From Camarhynchus parvulus (taxonomy: Eukaryota > Chordata > Aves > Passeriformes > Thraupidae), in NCBI RefSeq assembly GCF_901933205.1, contig NC_044573.1, forward strand, positions 61,867,993-61,931,992: 64,000 nucleotides of DNA, given 5' to 3'. Under the pieces are notes generated by a model. It was not told the DNA's origin and searched no databases. It was given only the letters and a program-made list of their open reading frames with translations. Positions 50,985-63,010 of the stretch are shown one piece after another; positions within the stretch are counted from its first letter, which is position 1; every line of letters starts with the position of its first letter. The position numbers and the translations under genes were made by a program.

Positions 50985-53900
50985 GTAAGTAATTTGATTG
51001 GTTTTGAAAATTGAAATGGAAGAATGCTGCTGTTAACTTGACTGTAATGAAAAAAAAGGTGCTTGTGAAAAAAACTTTTAACAGTATAATTTAATTGAAA
51101 CGAACAGCCTTTTAAATTATAATGGTGTCTTCATTGTAGCATCTCAAAGCAGGCCTTGTTTCCTCAAATTTTTCATGGACTAACACTCCAACAATTCTCC
51201 AACAATCTGAAATTCAGTTTCTAACCCTAACTCAAGCCATAAGGCTTTTGTGACAGGCAGAAAGGAGAAGTAACCAATCTTCTACAGAAACATGACACAA
51301 AGTAATATTTCTCTTTGTGCCATACTAACTGCAGGACAAACCCAGTGACTGAACAGTTGTTTTCTTTAAGGAGTCTAGGGAGTTTTTCAGGGAGATTTGG
51401 TGTAACAGGTTTTGCCTGCTTTTCATACATGAACTGTCAATTCCAGAAGGTAGGAGGTGTGAGAGCATCAATGCTTGCTCCAAAGGTTCCTCCTTTCCAC
51501 AATCCACAGGGAACTGAGACTGGTGAGAAACATCAAGGATGTAAGTTCGAGCTGAACAAATATAGCAAGTATTTAATTGTTTTATATCAGTGTCTGGTTT
51601 TTACATATGTACAATGTAAGTTACTAGCTCCAAATTGCCCTCAAGAACATTACAGATTTCAGTTGTAACTTAAACAAAAACAGTAAGTGGAGTGTCAGGT
51701 TGCAAACTGCCCTTCGCTCTTAGTCCATGTTTATTCACGTCAATGACCACCATACTTTTATAAGCATTCCCTTTCAGACAAATGAGGGGAAAGAAAAGGT
51801 TTTAGGAAGCTCAGTTAATTAAGGATAAGTAGAAAAAGTGGGTTTCCATTATATAATATAGGAATAATTCTGTTATTTCTGTTGTCAAAAGAGCAGTCTC
51901 ACAACTGAAAGTGTTGGCCTCAGCCATCTTAGGATCAACCTAATACTGAACCTGAAATTGTTCCCCAGTGTCTAAGTTGTCTAAGACAACTTTGTTTTAT
52001 TCTTCATTAAATAAAAATGAGTTGATTTTAGCTCTGGGGAAATGGTTGATTTCTTAAAAATTTCTTGTTAGTACGTCATCTAAATTTAACTTTATGTTGC
52101 TAATTTTGAAACTCAAACACAGTCTGTACTCCAGGGGGAAAATCGTATTTATATGAAAATGTTACAGCTGTTCCTTTTGCCACTTAATAAGAATCACAAA
52201 GGAATGCTGTTATTTTCTTCTATATTCTTTTGTGATGCAGACAAATTCTGGTAGCATTTAATTGTAATAATTTAGTAGTGTTTAGCCTTTCTTTAAGTCT
52301 GAAGAAAGTCATAAATATCAAATTCATATTTCTTTGTTCTACATTGTTGCTATTTATTTGTTTGTTTCTCATTTTTCTGCTGTTAGTCCTTAGAGACTTA
52401 GCAGCTCTCTGGACACAATGTAATTTTCAATATTCAATAGGTGTTGGCAAATGTAAATTTTTTTAAGCATATTCATGGCAAGGAAACAATTCTGTTCTGA
52501 AAAAAAGCAAGGCTTTTGATGAAATTCTCTTCTTTGGTAATTAAACAAAACTAATCTGCTGGCATAGAAGGAGGTCTGGGCCATTCCCACCAGTCTGTAC
52601 TTCTTATGAACTATCAAACTCACATGGAGCTGTCTTGCATTTTCTCACAAGCTACTACAGCATGAATTTTTTTCATTTCTCCATACAACAGAACAGTCCT
52701 AAACCATAACATACACTTCTTAGGTTAATGATTTCTTGATTTTTGTGATGCCACAATGAGGAGCCTCTGGCCTCGGGGTTCAGTGAGAGAAATGTTTTTT
52801 GTTTCCAGTGGGAATGATTTCTTTCAGTCTTCCAACACACTGAGCAAATATCTCAAAATAGCTTTAAAATCAGTGACATTTTAGAATGCATATTTTTGAT
52901 GCGGATGCTAGTTATGCAACCTGTCTCTTTTGGGATAAAAATATTCTGACAAATTTGATTATAGCCTACAACTATTGAGACTGCACAAATATTTGACTGA
53001 TGAATTGCTCTCCTGGCCATTCTCAGCATAAAACAATATCTGCTGAATTGTCTCTCATTTGTTTCCTAAGAGCTTATGATGGAATCAGAGAAACAATTAT
53101 AAAGTAAATTGCCCATTTGATCTAAATTATGCCAAATTGTCAAGAATTTTGCTGAGAAATGACAAAATATATGTGGGAGTATTACTACATTTAATTTATT
53201 TAGTCTATTTTTTGAAACTATATTTTACTGAAAATATGGATCCCTGATGAATTCCTGATTTTACCTTCATTTAATTTTGTATTGTTTCATGCAGGAGATT
53301 TTCTGGGTTTGGTTTGGGATAGGGGGGTTGTATTTCATTATTTTTTAATGCCTGCCATTCTACAGAGGAGAAAAGTATAATACATTACAACAATCATATT
53401 ACCTAAGTCATATGGCCAAAAGATCAGCTTTTCAAATAGGGAATAGCTGGAAAAGAATAATTTTTCACAAGGAGATAATCTTTCAGGCTGCCATTCAGAA
53501 GTGACAAGAACTTTGAAAATGCCCAGTGGAAGGGATGACATCTTGACCTACTCAGAAAACTTGTCTCTGTTCTGATAGAAACAGAGACAACCAGACCTTC
53601 TGAATCTTATTCCAAACACTGACTCTACACGGATGGGCTTCCTGTTTATGGAGACTTTCAAAGTCACAACTCTTACCTTGATGACAAAAGACCTCTCAGC
53701 ATCACCAAAGTAGCTCATGCTTCTCTTCTGAAAAAGCAAAGGGAATAACAGAATGTCCCGTTTGTCCTCCCAGATACTGCTCTGCCATGTCTAGATGGTG
53801 TCACTTGGCAGTTCCCAAAAGTTACTGAAGCTCTGTTCTGTCTCAGCAGGTTCTTTACAAGCACTCACTCCCTCATGGAAGTGTTGTTGCATTACTGAAT

Positions 53901-54197
53901 GCACTGCTAGCCAGAATACTGTCAATATATCTATAACTTCTTGTTAGAGCAGCCTCAATGTTTCTCAAGGGTGGATGATTCCTTCATGATAACCACACTC
54001 ATAGTCTACCACCACTACATACATTTGATGATTAACACCTGATTTTCTCAGAAAGCTGTATTGCTCTTCTAGCCTGCAGTTCAGTATCCAGAAAAAACTA
54101 CTTTTATTCCATTAAAAGGGCATAAAAGTATTTATGTGATGTGAGCAGGCGAAAAATTTTACAGAAATTTTACAACCCAAAACTTCTTTCATTTCAG
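50985..54197 (+). other. TRDN: Intron between exons I and J
   Basis: A 3.2-kb AT-rich intron with no recognisable transposon. A perfect 11-base inverted repeat lies at 53561-53590. Open frames near 51.3-51.7 kb have no domain. Confidence 0.6.
53561..53590. repeat. Inverted repeat, 11-base arms
   Basis: ttgtctctgtt and aacagagacaa pair perfectly around an 8-base loop. Confidence 0.88.
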
Positions 54198-54206
54198 CTA
54201 AAAAGG
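54198..54206 (+). CDS. TRDN: Candidate 9-base micro-exon J of TRDN
   Basis: The acceptor ttctttcatttcag is followed by nine bases (CTAAAAAGG) and the donor gtaaaa. In phase 1 this reads A-KK with one G left, exactly in register with exons I and K. Acceptor and donor are both reasonable, and the two residues fit the array. An exon this small needs intronic enhancers, and a match of this length can arise by chance, so it is only a candidate. Skipping it would not change the frame. Confidence 0.4.
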
Positions 54207-56537
54207 GTAAAAATGCTTTGAAGAAAACAATAGTTCTCAATAGCTCATTTAATGCTTGTCATAGCTGCTTTTGCAGTTTTAATGATAAAAATATATTTTG
54301 AAATTAGTATGGGACAGGTTTCTGGTGTCCCTTTTCATATGTTTCTTTTCATATTCAAATAGGTTTGTTCTTCAAGATACTGACCACTACAGTAAGCATT
54401 TTAGAAGCACTGTGATATTGATTTGCTCAGTGGCAGGGCTCAGTGCTCAGATTCATCTTGGCTTGTCAGAGTCTAGCTCATGGTTAGTATAGCTAGTACT
54501 GCTGATCTAGGCCCAGGTAACATGGATGATAATAGCAGAGGTCTACAATAAATATTAAGGGTGTTTGGTTCTTTTTGGCTTTCTCTGTGTCCATGAACAC
54601 CAATTAAAAATTAGGTACTTGGATAGAAATGGAATACTCCCCTTTTTTCTTTGAGGATTGAGTCAGACATATTTTCAACCTAGATTTTTATTTTCAGAAA
54701 AATGGAAGATTATCTTCAATAAAATGAGTTCCCTGAGGTAACCAATGTGCAGAAGCGCAATATTGCACTGTTTACATGGAGCTTGCTCACAAACACCTGC
54801 TCACATCACAAGGGAGTAATTGATGCCTGTGAGTGGGTTCATCCCACTCAAGATGAAACAGCTCATCTGTCGATACCTGACTTTTAACTGAATCTCAGGC
54901 TCAGGAAATCTGGGATCAGAAGATCATTCCTTTGGCCACCAGCCCACCATCAGACATTGCAGACAGGCCATAGCTTATTAACTGACCTGATCTGCTCGAC
55001 CCATCATGCCCAGCAGCTCCAGAATGCTCTTGAAAGGATGTCCTGGTGGTGCCCCTGGGGCCAGACTTACAGTACGGAAAGCAGTGAGCGCACATGGAGG
55101 AACTTCATAGGTTCTTTGAATTCCCTGACTTTCTCAGCATAAATAGTGATAACAGAAGATGACCCTCAGAATTTCCTTTGTCTCTAAAGGGCAGACTCTT
55201 AATTTTCAGCTGTGATGGTTCTAATAAAATGATAAGGTGAAATAACAAACTGAGAGGTTGTTATATGTGCTCATGACCCTGAAGTTGCGGACATTTTCAA
55301 TAACCATCAGATGTAAATTAATTTTCACTGTCCCCTTTACATCCTGCCACTTATGCTGATTGTTTGTTCTTTACACTTTCAAACAATGACAGTGAAGCTT
55401 ATTTTCTTAATACCACATTTTTTGTCTCAAACACTGTAAGACTTTTAAATTAAACAAGGATTTTATTTAGCACAATAGTTATAAATTATGGCTACAGAAG
55501 CTTGGTTTCAGAGAAGTGAAGTGTTGGAAGTGCCATTTACAGCTAAACATGTATATTTATAAATTTACAATCTTAACCCCAAATAATTCAATTAAATAAT
55601 AAATATATATGTTGTCCTAAATATATAATCTTGTACATCACCAAACCTGTAAATTGTCAGAAACTATAAAAGATACTCATATTTCTGTGAGCAAAGTCTA
55701 ATGGTACCCCTTCTTGCACTACCTCTTCTTAGATAGTTTCATCCTTAATATCCACTGTCTCCCAAGATGTGTAAATGAATTTACAAACTGTGCTTGCCAA
55801 GCTTGTGAATAAGCAATTGGATATATCCATGCATCCTGACCTGGGCTGTTACAGCTGCTTCCCCTGGTGTCAGTGAAGGTTAAGCAGCCCTGCTGCACAA
55901 GTGGTCTGGGTCACACTTCTTACTTGCCCAGAAAAATCTCAGTATTCAGAAGGATCAAGTTAGATGCCGTAACATACAGCCCATCTGTGGCCTTCCACCT
56001 TCACTGAGCCTAACCACATGCTTAAAGCTGAGAATGTGGGGCAATGTTTTGCTGTGTCAGAGGTGCAGAGCAGAGGTTGCTGCTGGTGCAAACAGAAAGC
56101 CATGCTTGTTTGGGGATGGGTGGGCAAGGCAAAGATTTTCTTGCTTTGCTCTCTTCTCCATTATAAAATATGTGGTGCAGTTTAGCCCCTATTTCACCTG
56201 ACATCACAGAATCATGTCATGGTTTGGGTTGGAAGGAACCTTAAAGACCATCTTGTTCCAAGCCCCCTGCACTGGGCAGCCACACCTTCTGCTTGATCAG
56301 ACCTACTATTTATTTTAATACGAGATAAATATTTAAGAAAATTTTAAAAAATCACTCTTCTTTCAGACAGATAAAAAATATCCATTATGTATTCCTACCT
56401 TTGGGAGGAATCCCATGATTGGAAATGTTTGAAATCTTTTGACTCAAAATAATGCATAAGCATTTAAGAAGAGCTTTGTCTGATATAGCAACACCTCTGA
56501 GTAGAAATCTTACTTAAACCATATCTTTTATTTGCAG
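54207..56537 (+). other. TRDN: Intron between exons J and K
   Basis: A 2.3-kb intron. A CR1 fragment lies at 56203-56300. A splice-like pair at 54698-54737 has the wrong length for the array and was not accepted. Confidence 0.6.
56203..56300 (-). mobile_element. Short CR1 3' fragment, minus strand
   Basis: About 100 bases: atcacagaatcatgtcatgg, then gtttgggttggaaggaacct, taaagaccatcttgttccaa and the ccccctgcactgggcagcca block. This is the inverted CR1 3' region only, with no coding part. It ends 237 bases before exon K. Confidence 0.88.
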
Positions 56538-56585
56538 CAGGACTTGAGAAAAAAGAAGGAAAAGCAACAAAGGCAGCAGTGCAAG
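56538..56585 (+). CDS. TRDN: TRDN exon K (48 bases), CAGCAG acceptor
   Basis: A 48-base exon after cttttatttgcag, ending GTGCAAG|gtaaaa. In phase 1 it reads A-GLEKKEGKATKAAVQ plus G, which with exon L gives Asp. The acceptor is a tandem CAGCAG, so a 45-base form starting at 56541 is equally in frame. From memory it lines up with GKKEEKTTKTVEQ of human triadin, in the right order before exons L to N. The charge pattern is typical KEKE. The longer open frame that runs through it from 56532 is only the intron read-through. Confidence 0.88.
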
Positions 56586-59146
56586 GTAAAAAGAACACAA
56601 AACATGTTGGCGTTATCTCTCTTAAAACACAATGGCACAGAAACAACAACCTCAGATTCAGAGAGCTGGATGACAGCAACCTTTAAATCCATTGGTCCAC
56701 CAGTATTTTTCAGCGTTCTGCTGCATTTGTCATAGCAACAGAGAATTTCCATTCTAAAACTGGCTTTGTCCCACAAAACTACCACCCCAACCAAAAGCTT
56801 CAGGTAGATGGCTGCCCACTTCAGATGAAAGGTTCTGTGCTGGGACTTAATGTCCCACTGATGTTGCAAGAGTAAAGGGACAGAGGCTCTCTGAAGTCAG
56901 CTGAGCTACCCTTCTTGTCCCAGATGAAACAGCAGCCCCATGAAGAGTCACAAAGGTCCTCTGCAGAGAATCTCAAAAATTTTGAGACCAGACCTTGTAG
57001 AAATTTTTTGCAAAAATCTTAGGATTGGTATGGATAAGGCATGAGTGGGAATGTCTGAGTGGGAACATCAGAAGAAGGGCTGCAAGAACCAGGTGTGGAT
57101 GGAACACAGTTCAGAGGGACACAAAGTCTATATCCAGTGTCCCAAGCCAACGCCAGCAGGAATACCAAGGAATGCTCTACACCAAGGACAAAACAAAACT
57201 CAAGGCCCTGAGTGAATGCAAAAAGAGAAGGTTTGATGTCTTAAACCATCTAAGGATGTGTCTTTTCCTATTATATACTATTATATATTATTTATTATTG
57301 TTGTTATTATTATTGTTAACTTCAGCATTATATCCTGCATGCTTGTTTCTTGCACACTTGTTAAATGCAATCTAATCTTTTTTAGGTTAGTATGGTAAGA
57401 AGCAAAGTAATAAAAAGGGTGCCTAAATCCCCAAAGCTTATCAGCTCAGGCTTTCTTTATGTGATTGAGGTGATTGTTATACTTAGTCATGCTCAAATTG
57501 GCAGCTAGAGCCCTGATGAAGAACTTGCCAGTAACCCTTAGTATAAGGTGTAAGACATGTTTACTGGTGTAGCTTTGGTCAGTTGAGCTAATATCCCTTC
57601 CTTTTCTTCAGTTCTTAGCTTCATCTTTACTCAGAATTACTCAAGCCAGCACAGACACCCTGCAGCAGCTGTCAGCTGCTTGGTAGTTGTCATGGAAAAT
57701 GTTATAATTAGGTGGGCCTTGGCCTAGATTTCAGGCATTGTTAGGCTGGGTATCTTCACATTATTTTCCATTGCCACACAAGCACTTCTCCAGACATCTA
57801 CACTGCTTCCTCTCTTTTTGTCTGTCTCATGCAGCAATAAGGTGTGGTTGCTGTAAGATTTATCCTTTCTCAATGTACAACCACTAGCTGGGATTTTTTC
57901 TGCCAAACATTTTAACTGTGCCATAAAGAGCACAGACTGAACAGTACAAGCTATAGTGTCACGTGGCTGGCATAGAGCAGGGTTTTCTAAACCACAGGTT
58001 GTGATACCCAGGGAACTCAAAAGGGGGACAGACTGTTTCCCATGACAGAAGTCAGCAGCTGCAGCAGCAGCACTAGCGCTATCTCCCCATGCCAGCACTA
58101 TCTAGTGTCTCCAAGTCAAAGGAATAAGAGCAACATGTAATGTCTGTCACAACTATTTCTGCAGCTACTTCCCAGTGCTGGCAGCAGCTCAGTTCCTCTG
58201 ATGCACAGAAGTTAGCACAAACACTTTTACACAGCAATTCCCTCTGCTTCTCATTTCTGCACCCTATATGTATGGAGCTACTGCCAACACATTGATCACC
58301 CAAAGACAAACGAGCCCAAAAAAAACCCCTTTTCTGGATGGTTTTTTTTTAATTACCATGTACTTCTATGATTCAAAGAATTTGCATCAGAACACACTTC
58401 AGAAAGTAGAGGGATTCAGTCCTGGTCAAAACTGGGACTTGCAATCTACGAAAAACAGTATAAGAAGACTTGCAGGAAAATCTGGAGTGTTGTAGGCTGG
58501 ATGTGCTTAGCAATCAGGACATAACTTCATTGTTCCAAACAAAGGTTTTAGTGATTATTGCAGCTTTGACCTCAAACCCCCACATCTGGAAATGGGCTGA
58601 AAGGTTATAGCAACATCTCTGTTCAATGGTCTTTTATTAGTTGTAAAGTCAAATTACAGGTAATATTTTTAACTGTTAGAAGATGAGCAAGAAGGCACTT
58701 AACTTTAATTCTTTGACCTATTTGTTTGAAAAATGTCATGAGCAAATATCAGATGGTTTCCAGCAAGTTGATACCTGTTACTGAGAATTAATATTTAAAA
58801 GAGAGGATAAAAAGGTTTTGGTTTTTTTTTTTTCTGGTGGTATTCAATAGTACTAAGAAAGAAGACTTGCCATCAGTTAAAAAAAGATCATATCAGACTA
58901 GGGAGTTTCATATTCTTTGTGCATGTATGAAAGGCAATAGGTGGGAACCATGAACTTTATTCACATACTCTGTCAAGAAACAGTGGAGGTTCAAGATACA
59001 TTAAAGCACTTAGGGTAAATATGCATTTAAATACATTTTCATTAGTTGGTTATAGTTTTAAAAACTTCCCATGTGAACATGTATTCTAACATTTCCTTTT
59101 TCTTTTCTCTTTTCACTTTTGTTTCCCTTCCTTTCTCTTTCTCCAG
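56586..59146 (+). other. TRDN: Intron between exons K and L
   Basis: A 2.6-kb intron. It has a TTA/TTG-rich simple stretch near 57277-57316 and a Lys-rich open frame at 57025-57375 without splice-compatible edges. The end carries an excellent pyrimidine tract of about 50 bases. Confidence 0.6.
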
Positions 59147-59170
59147 ATAAACCAAAGATGAAACAAGGAA
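59147..59170 (+). CDS. TRDN: TRDN exon L (24 bases)
   Basis: A 24-base exon behind one of the best acceptors in the window (ttcctttctctttctccag) and ahead of CAAGGAA|gtaagc. In phase 1 it reads D-KPKMKQG with an A left over, giving Asn with exon M. The peptide is basic with Pro and Met. It is tiny, but both sites are strong, and phase and position between K and M are right. Confidence 0.82.
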
Positions 59171-60903
59171 GTAAGCTATAGTTTTATTTATGAAAGTAAC
59201 ATCTTCCACAAGGGTTTGGGTAACTGTGCTCTTAATAATGGAGGTGTACAACAGCTTTAATTTCTTTCTGATGGGCTTCTGAAAGCCTTTATGTCATGCT
59301 TTAAATTACTTCTTTTGGCTGGAAGTCTGTCTTCAGCTGTCTTGCTTTGTTTGTAGACACTATTGCACTGAACATGAAACCTCGTGGGAATTTTTCATTA
59401 TGCACAAGCACAGAAGAAAATGTTTTTCAGTCTTTCCACTGAATTTTATTTGTCCTTGCAGACTCTTCTGTGATTAACTTAATATTTAAAAATTGGAATT
59501 ATTTCTTTATTAGAACTATGAATATGTCTGAATATGTCCACCAAATATACCTACAGATAACTGCAGTAAATTGTGTATTTTCTCATTCTGAAAATAAGGG
59601 ACTGAATAATAAATTGGTGAGCACAAAACACAAAGGTCAAAGAAGGAGAGCAGGAGTAGTTTCTGAAGGAGTCAGTCTGAGGTGTAATGAGGGATAGAAG
59701 AGACAGCTTTATTTCACTAAAATTGAATTTTTGACCTTGTTCAACAGATTTCTTTCCCAAGTCTTCTCTTTTAAAAATTACATTGTATGGAAGTATCTAG
59801 TATTGCCTTTTTAGAAACACAATGTAGAAGGAGAAAAATAATGAAAAATTTATCTCTTGACATCAGTCCCAACGGAAGAGGTCTTTCAATGTCAACAGCA
59901 AATTAGGTTTTTCCACTTGATGGTTATTTCTACCATAAATAAAAAGTTATTATTTATGGATTCCTTCAATTCAGATTCCCCAGCACCTCAGTTTGTCTTA
60001 GTCAGAGACAAATACTAAGCCATGAACAAGAAGCTTTGTTGATATCATGATAAATTGCTATTTAGACTGCTACACAGTCTGTGCTTTTATAATAAAAGAG
60101 ACAATTTATGAACTGTGTGTCATTAAGGCAGTAAACAATTACCACTAAAACTACCTACTGTAGCTTATACAATTTTCATATCTATCTACTAAACACAACC
60201 TCCATCTCCTAAACACAAATTCCTCCTCATCAGGAGTCTTGACCTCTTACCCTATGTGTAGAAAAAAAGAGGATCTTCTAACAGCTTTGTTTAATATCTC
60301 CTGGCACTGAATTGCTGCTGAGTGTTTCAACAGAAGGAATTTTTGCTTCATATGTGATGGAGAACCTAGTATTTTTAGTTTTCCCAGAAATCACCTATCA
60401 GAATTTCTCAGATGACATGTATAAAACAGTTTAACCAGCAATTGGGTGCTTAAATTACTTAAAATGCAGGAAGTCAAAATCCAAGTCTCTGATCTTTTCA
60501 TAAGAAGAAGACCCTTGGCCTTGCTCAGCAAGAATGGGCAATCCATCCCAGTCAACTCCAATGGGACAAATTCGGCAAAGCGTCAGTTTTGACCTTTCTG
60601 GTTAAGAGCACTGAAAAACTGTCCTTGTCTCATACTAAGCCAAAGTCTGCAAATTTTATACTTAAATCTACAATAGTTAATCAACAAAACATATTTTGTG
60701 GACTGAACTTTCTGAATGATACCTGGTGAATTTTGTACAAATCTTCCAATAACTCAATTTAAATGTCTTTCATATCTTCCAATATATAGTTTTAGTCTCT
60801 TGCGCAATCTATATGCTTCATTCTCTCCTCTGGTTAAATCTCGTTGCTCACTCAATTGTGATTTCTGACTGTCACTTTATTGGTGTGACTAATTCTTTTA
60901 CAG
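59171..60903 (+). other. TRDN: Intron between exons L and M
   Basis: A 1.7-kb AT-rich intron. No repeat or candidate exon recognised. Confidence 0.65.
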
Positions 60904-60954
60904 ATCCTGGAAAAGGTAAAGAATTGAAATCTCCAGCTGCCACAAAAGATAGAG
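60904..60954 (+). CDS. TRDN: TRDN exon M (51 bases), possible inner donor
   Basis: A 51-base exon between taattcttttacag and GATAGAG|gtaaca. In phase 1 it reads (D/N)-PGKGKELKSPAATKDR plus G, giving Glu with exon N. An inner donor, GGAAAAG|gtaaag at 60916, is as good as the outer one and keeps the phase; its use would shorten the exon to 12 bases. From memory the exon corresponds to SGKTSSILKDKEP in human triadin and, together with exon N, is the best evidence for the gene's identity. Confidence 0.9.
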
Positions 60955-61480
60955 GTAACATGGCAAGATGAATTTGTATATAACTAAGATCTATGTGCAT
61001 CCAAAAAAAAAAGAAACAAACCTCGGAATGCATTGCCATTTTGGTTTTTAAAGTATGGTTTAGTTAGGAATTTATAACCATTATATTATTTCAGTAAATT
61101 TACTATGAAACTTAATTGGCATTACCCGAATTAGAAGTGCAAAGAGTGCACTGTTTACACTAGTTATGAAAATTTAGTAGGCTAAACCCAGAATTTAGGA
61201 ACACTTGTTAACAGTTATTACGAGCTGCAAAGTGAAATAAGTTTTTTAGTGATCATTTTTCTTTCTTCAAATCTAAGAAAATTTGTGGTGCTAACTTTGT
61301 GAGCATGCTAAAACTGATGAAAATTAATTTTGTGCTACACATTTAACTGGTATCTTGCGTCAGTTAGAAACTACCAATTATTCAATCAATCATTATCCTA
61401 GTGGCATTTGATGTTAACCATTTAACACTCTAGCTTGAAAATTAATAAATTATTAATAAATTAATAAATATTTCTTACAG
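60955..61480 (+). other. TRDN: Intron between exons M and N
   Basis: A 526-base intron, gtaaca to tttcttacag. Very AT-rich at its 3' end (aataaattattaataaatt). Nothing else seen. Confidence 0.7.
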
Positions 61481-61531
61481 AACATGTTAAAGAAAAGGAA
61501 GGGAAGAATCCTACGTCTTTAAAAGAAAAAG
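61481..61531 (+). CDS. TRDN: TRDN exon N (51 bases), KEKE segment
   Basis: A 51-base exon after aatatttcttacag, ending GAAAAAG|gtaaga, with strong sites at both ends. In phase 1 it reads E-HVKEKEGKNPTSLKEK plus G. From memory human triadin has IKGKEEKVPASLKEKEP, a match in length, charge order and the SLKEK end. It has the same length as exon M. Joined to exon O it gives Gly. Confidence 0.92.
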
Positions 61532-62139
61532 GTAAGAATACATAATAAAATATAGGCCTTGCTAAAACAACACAAAGTAGAATGAACTTGCAAATTTTTT
61601 AAACAATCATTAGCAGTCTTTCTGATTATAAATCTTAACTTAATCATAATTTAATTAGTTAAAATATTCTACAGGATCTACAGCATTAGAAAGGCGGGAG
61701 GGAATATAAATAGAATATATTGAGACAATTAAAATTCAAAGTTCTCAAAATTAATTAAATCAATATCATTAATCATTCTGTGTAATAGTTAAGTACCTTG
61801 TAAAGAAGGTCTGAACAATGCTAAGTCTTTAATAGGGGCCAGTTAAGAAATTCTGAACTGAATCACAAATGTGTGAACAAAATAGGAAGAAAGTAAGGTT
61901 TATGAGCACATGAGTGGGAAACATGCTTTCTATACTCTGTAAAAGTTATAGCTAAAACCCCAGAGCTTCATCCAGTCAACCATCTGCAACATAAGAGCTG
62001 GTCTGAGTATTTCTTGTATTCCTTATCTTTTTTTTTTTGGCAATTTGATCAGAGTAGATGGTTAATGCAGTTAAGTTTCCTTTCATCAATTGTTTTATTG
62101 GGTGCTTTTTACAAATTTTATTTCTTCCCTCCTTTCTAG

Positions 62140-62186
62140 AAGTAACTTTATTTGGAAGAAGTTACTTATGGATAAGTCTTATTTGA
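62140..62186 (+). CDS. TRDN: Candidate alternative terminal exon of TRDN
   Basis: A strong acceptor (tttcttccctcctttctag) is followed in phase 1 by an open frame reading E-VTLFGRSYLWISLI and TGA at 62184-62186. An AATAAA lies at 62196-62201, only ten bases past the stop. The tail would be short and hydrophobic, unlike the repeats. A 9-base inverted repeat (62140-62148 with 62159-62167) spans its start. Acceptor, phase, stop and polyadenylation signal all fit a last exon spliced from exon N, but a 15-residue frame can occur by chance, and AATAAA is common in AT-rich DNA. Confidence 0.3.
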
Positions 62187-62195
62187 CATCTTCAG

Positions 62196-62201
62196 AATAA
62201 A
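62196..62201 (+). terminator. TRDN: Polyadenylation signal AATAAA (candidate)
   Basis: A canonical hexamer ten bases after the stop of the 62140-62186 frame. It is one of many AATAAA words in this AT-rich intron; only its position makes it interesting. Confidence 0.25.
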
Positions 62202-63010
62202 AAGATCTACAATATATATAGTCAAGTTAATATTTATTCTAAGTTACAGTCTATAACTATCATAAGCCTATAGCATATATAGATAGATATGGTCTGCAGT
62301 ATATAGACCTGTAGCTGTTTCAAGTTATAGTCATTCCATGTGATTTCAAGGAAAGAACTGAAGGAGGAGATCAATTCAAGCAGTATTCAAAGATGACTAA
62401 AACATATACAGCAAAGGAGGAATAATTTATTGCTAGATATATTTTCAAAATCCTAGAAGCTATGTTCATTCAATTACTCCTTTGTTCAAAAATTTAAATA
62501 AAATTATGCCAATCTGCAAATTCTATCATTGCGTATATTGTTAATCTCTGTGTGTTCTACTCCTAATGTACACATGCCCCACTTACATTACCTTAGTTAT
62601 CTGTGCCAGAACTGTATATCCAAACTCTATGGGGTCCTGTGGCCCTCTCCAAAGACAGCCTATAATCTGTGTCTGCCTGATGGTGTTGTGCTGGAAAATT
62701 AAAAGAAGCACTTGAGTGACAACTCTTCCCCCTCTATCCCTGCATGGAGCATGTGTATTCAGCCTGCTGCTCCTTTCAAAGGATTACAGGGAGGCAGGGA
62801 GAGGAGAAAAAAAGAGAGAAGACCCCAAACTTTTTTCTCTTTGATAAAAGTTTCTTTAGAGCAAATGGGTAGTGGTTTACCAGCACTGAGAAAGTTTCCA
62901 TAGTGTTTCCTTTGTTGAGAGTGGTCACAGCATTACTTTTTGTCTCCTATGCTCCTGTTTAACTTATCAGCAACTTCAATTACTAAGTTATTAGTAATTA
63001 GTAATTACAG

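Larger units (their letters stand above)
61532..63010 (+). other. TRDN: Intron between exons N and O
   Basis: A 1.5-kb intron containing the candidate terminal exon at 62140-62186 with its AATAAA. The 3' end before exon O is AT-rich (ttagtaattagtaattacag) with almost no pyrimidine tract. Confidence 0.65.

Noticed and set aside
54698..54737. 40-base exon-like element with good acceptor and gtaacc donor
   Set aside because: Length not divisible by three; in phase it meets a stop right after, with no convincing tail or downstream signal beyond an internal AATAAA.
57025..57375. 116-codon plus-strand frame with a Lys-rich middle
   Set aside because: No splice-compatible borders, no domain, ends in low-complexity Leu/Tyr from a TTA-rich stretch; treated as chance.
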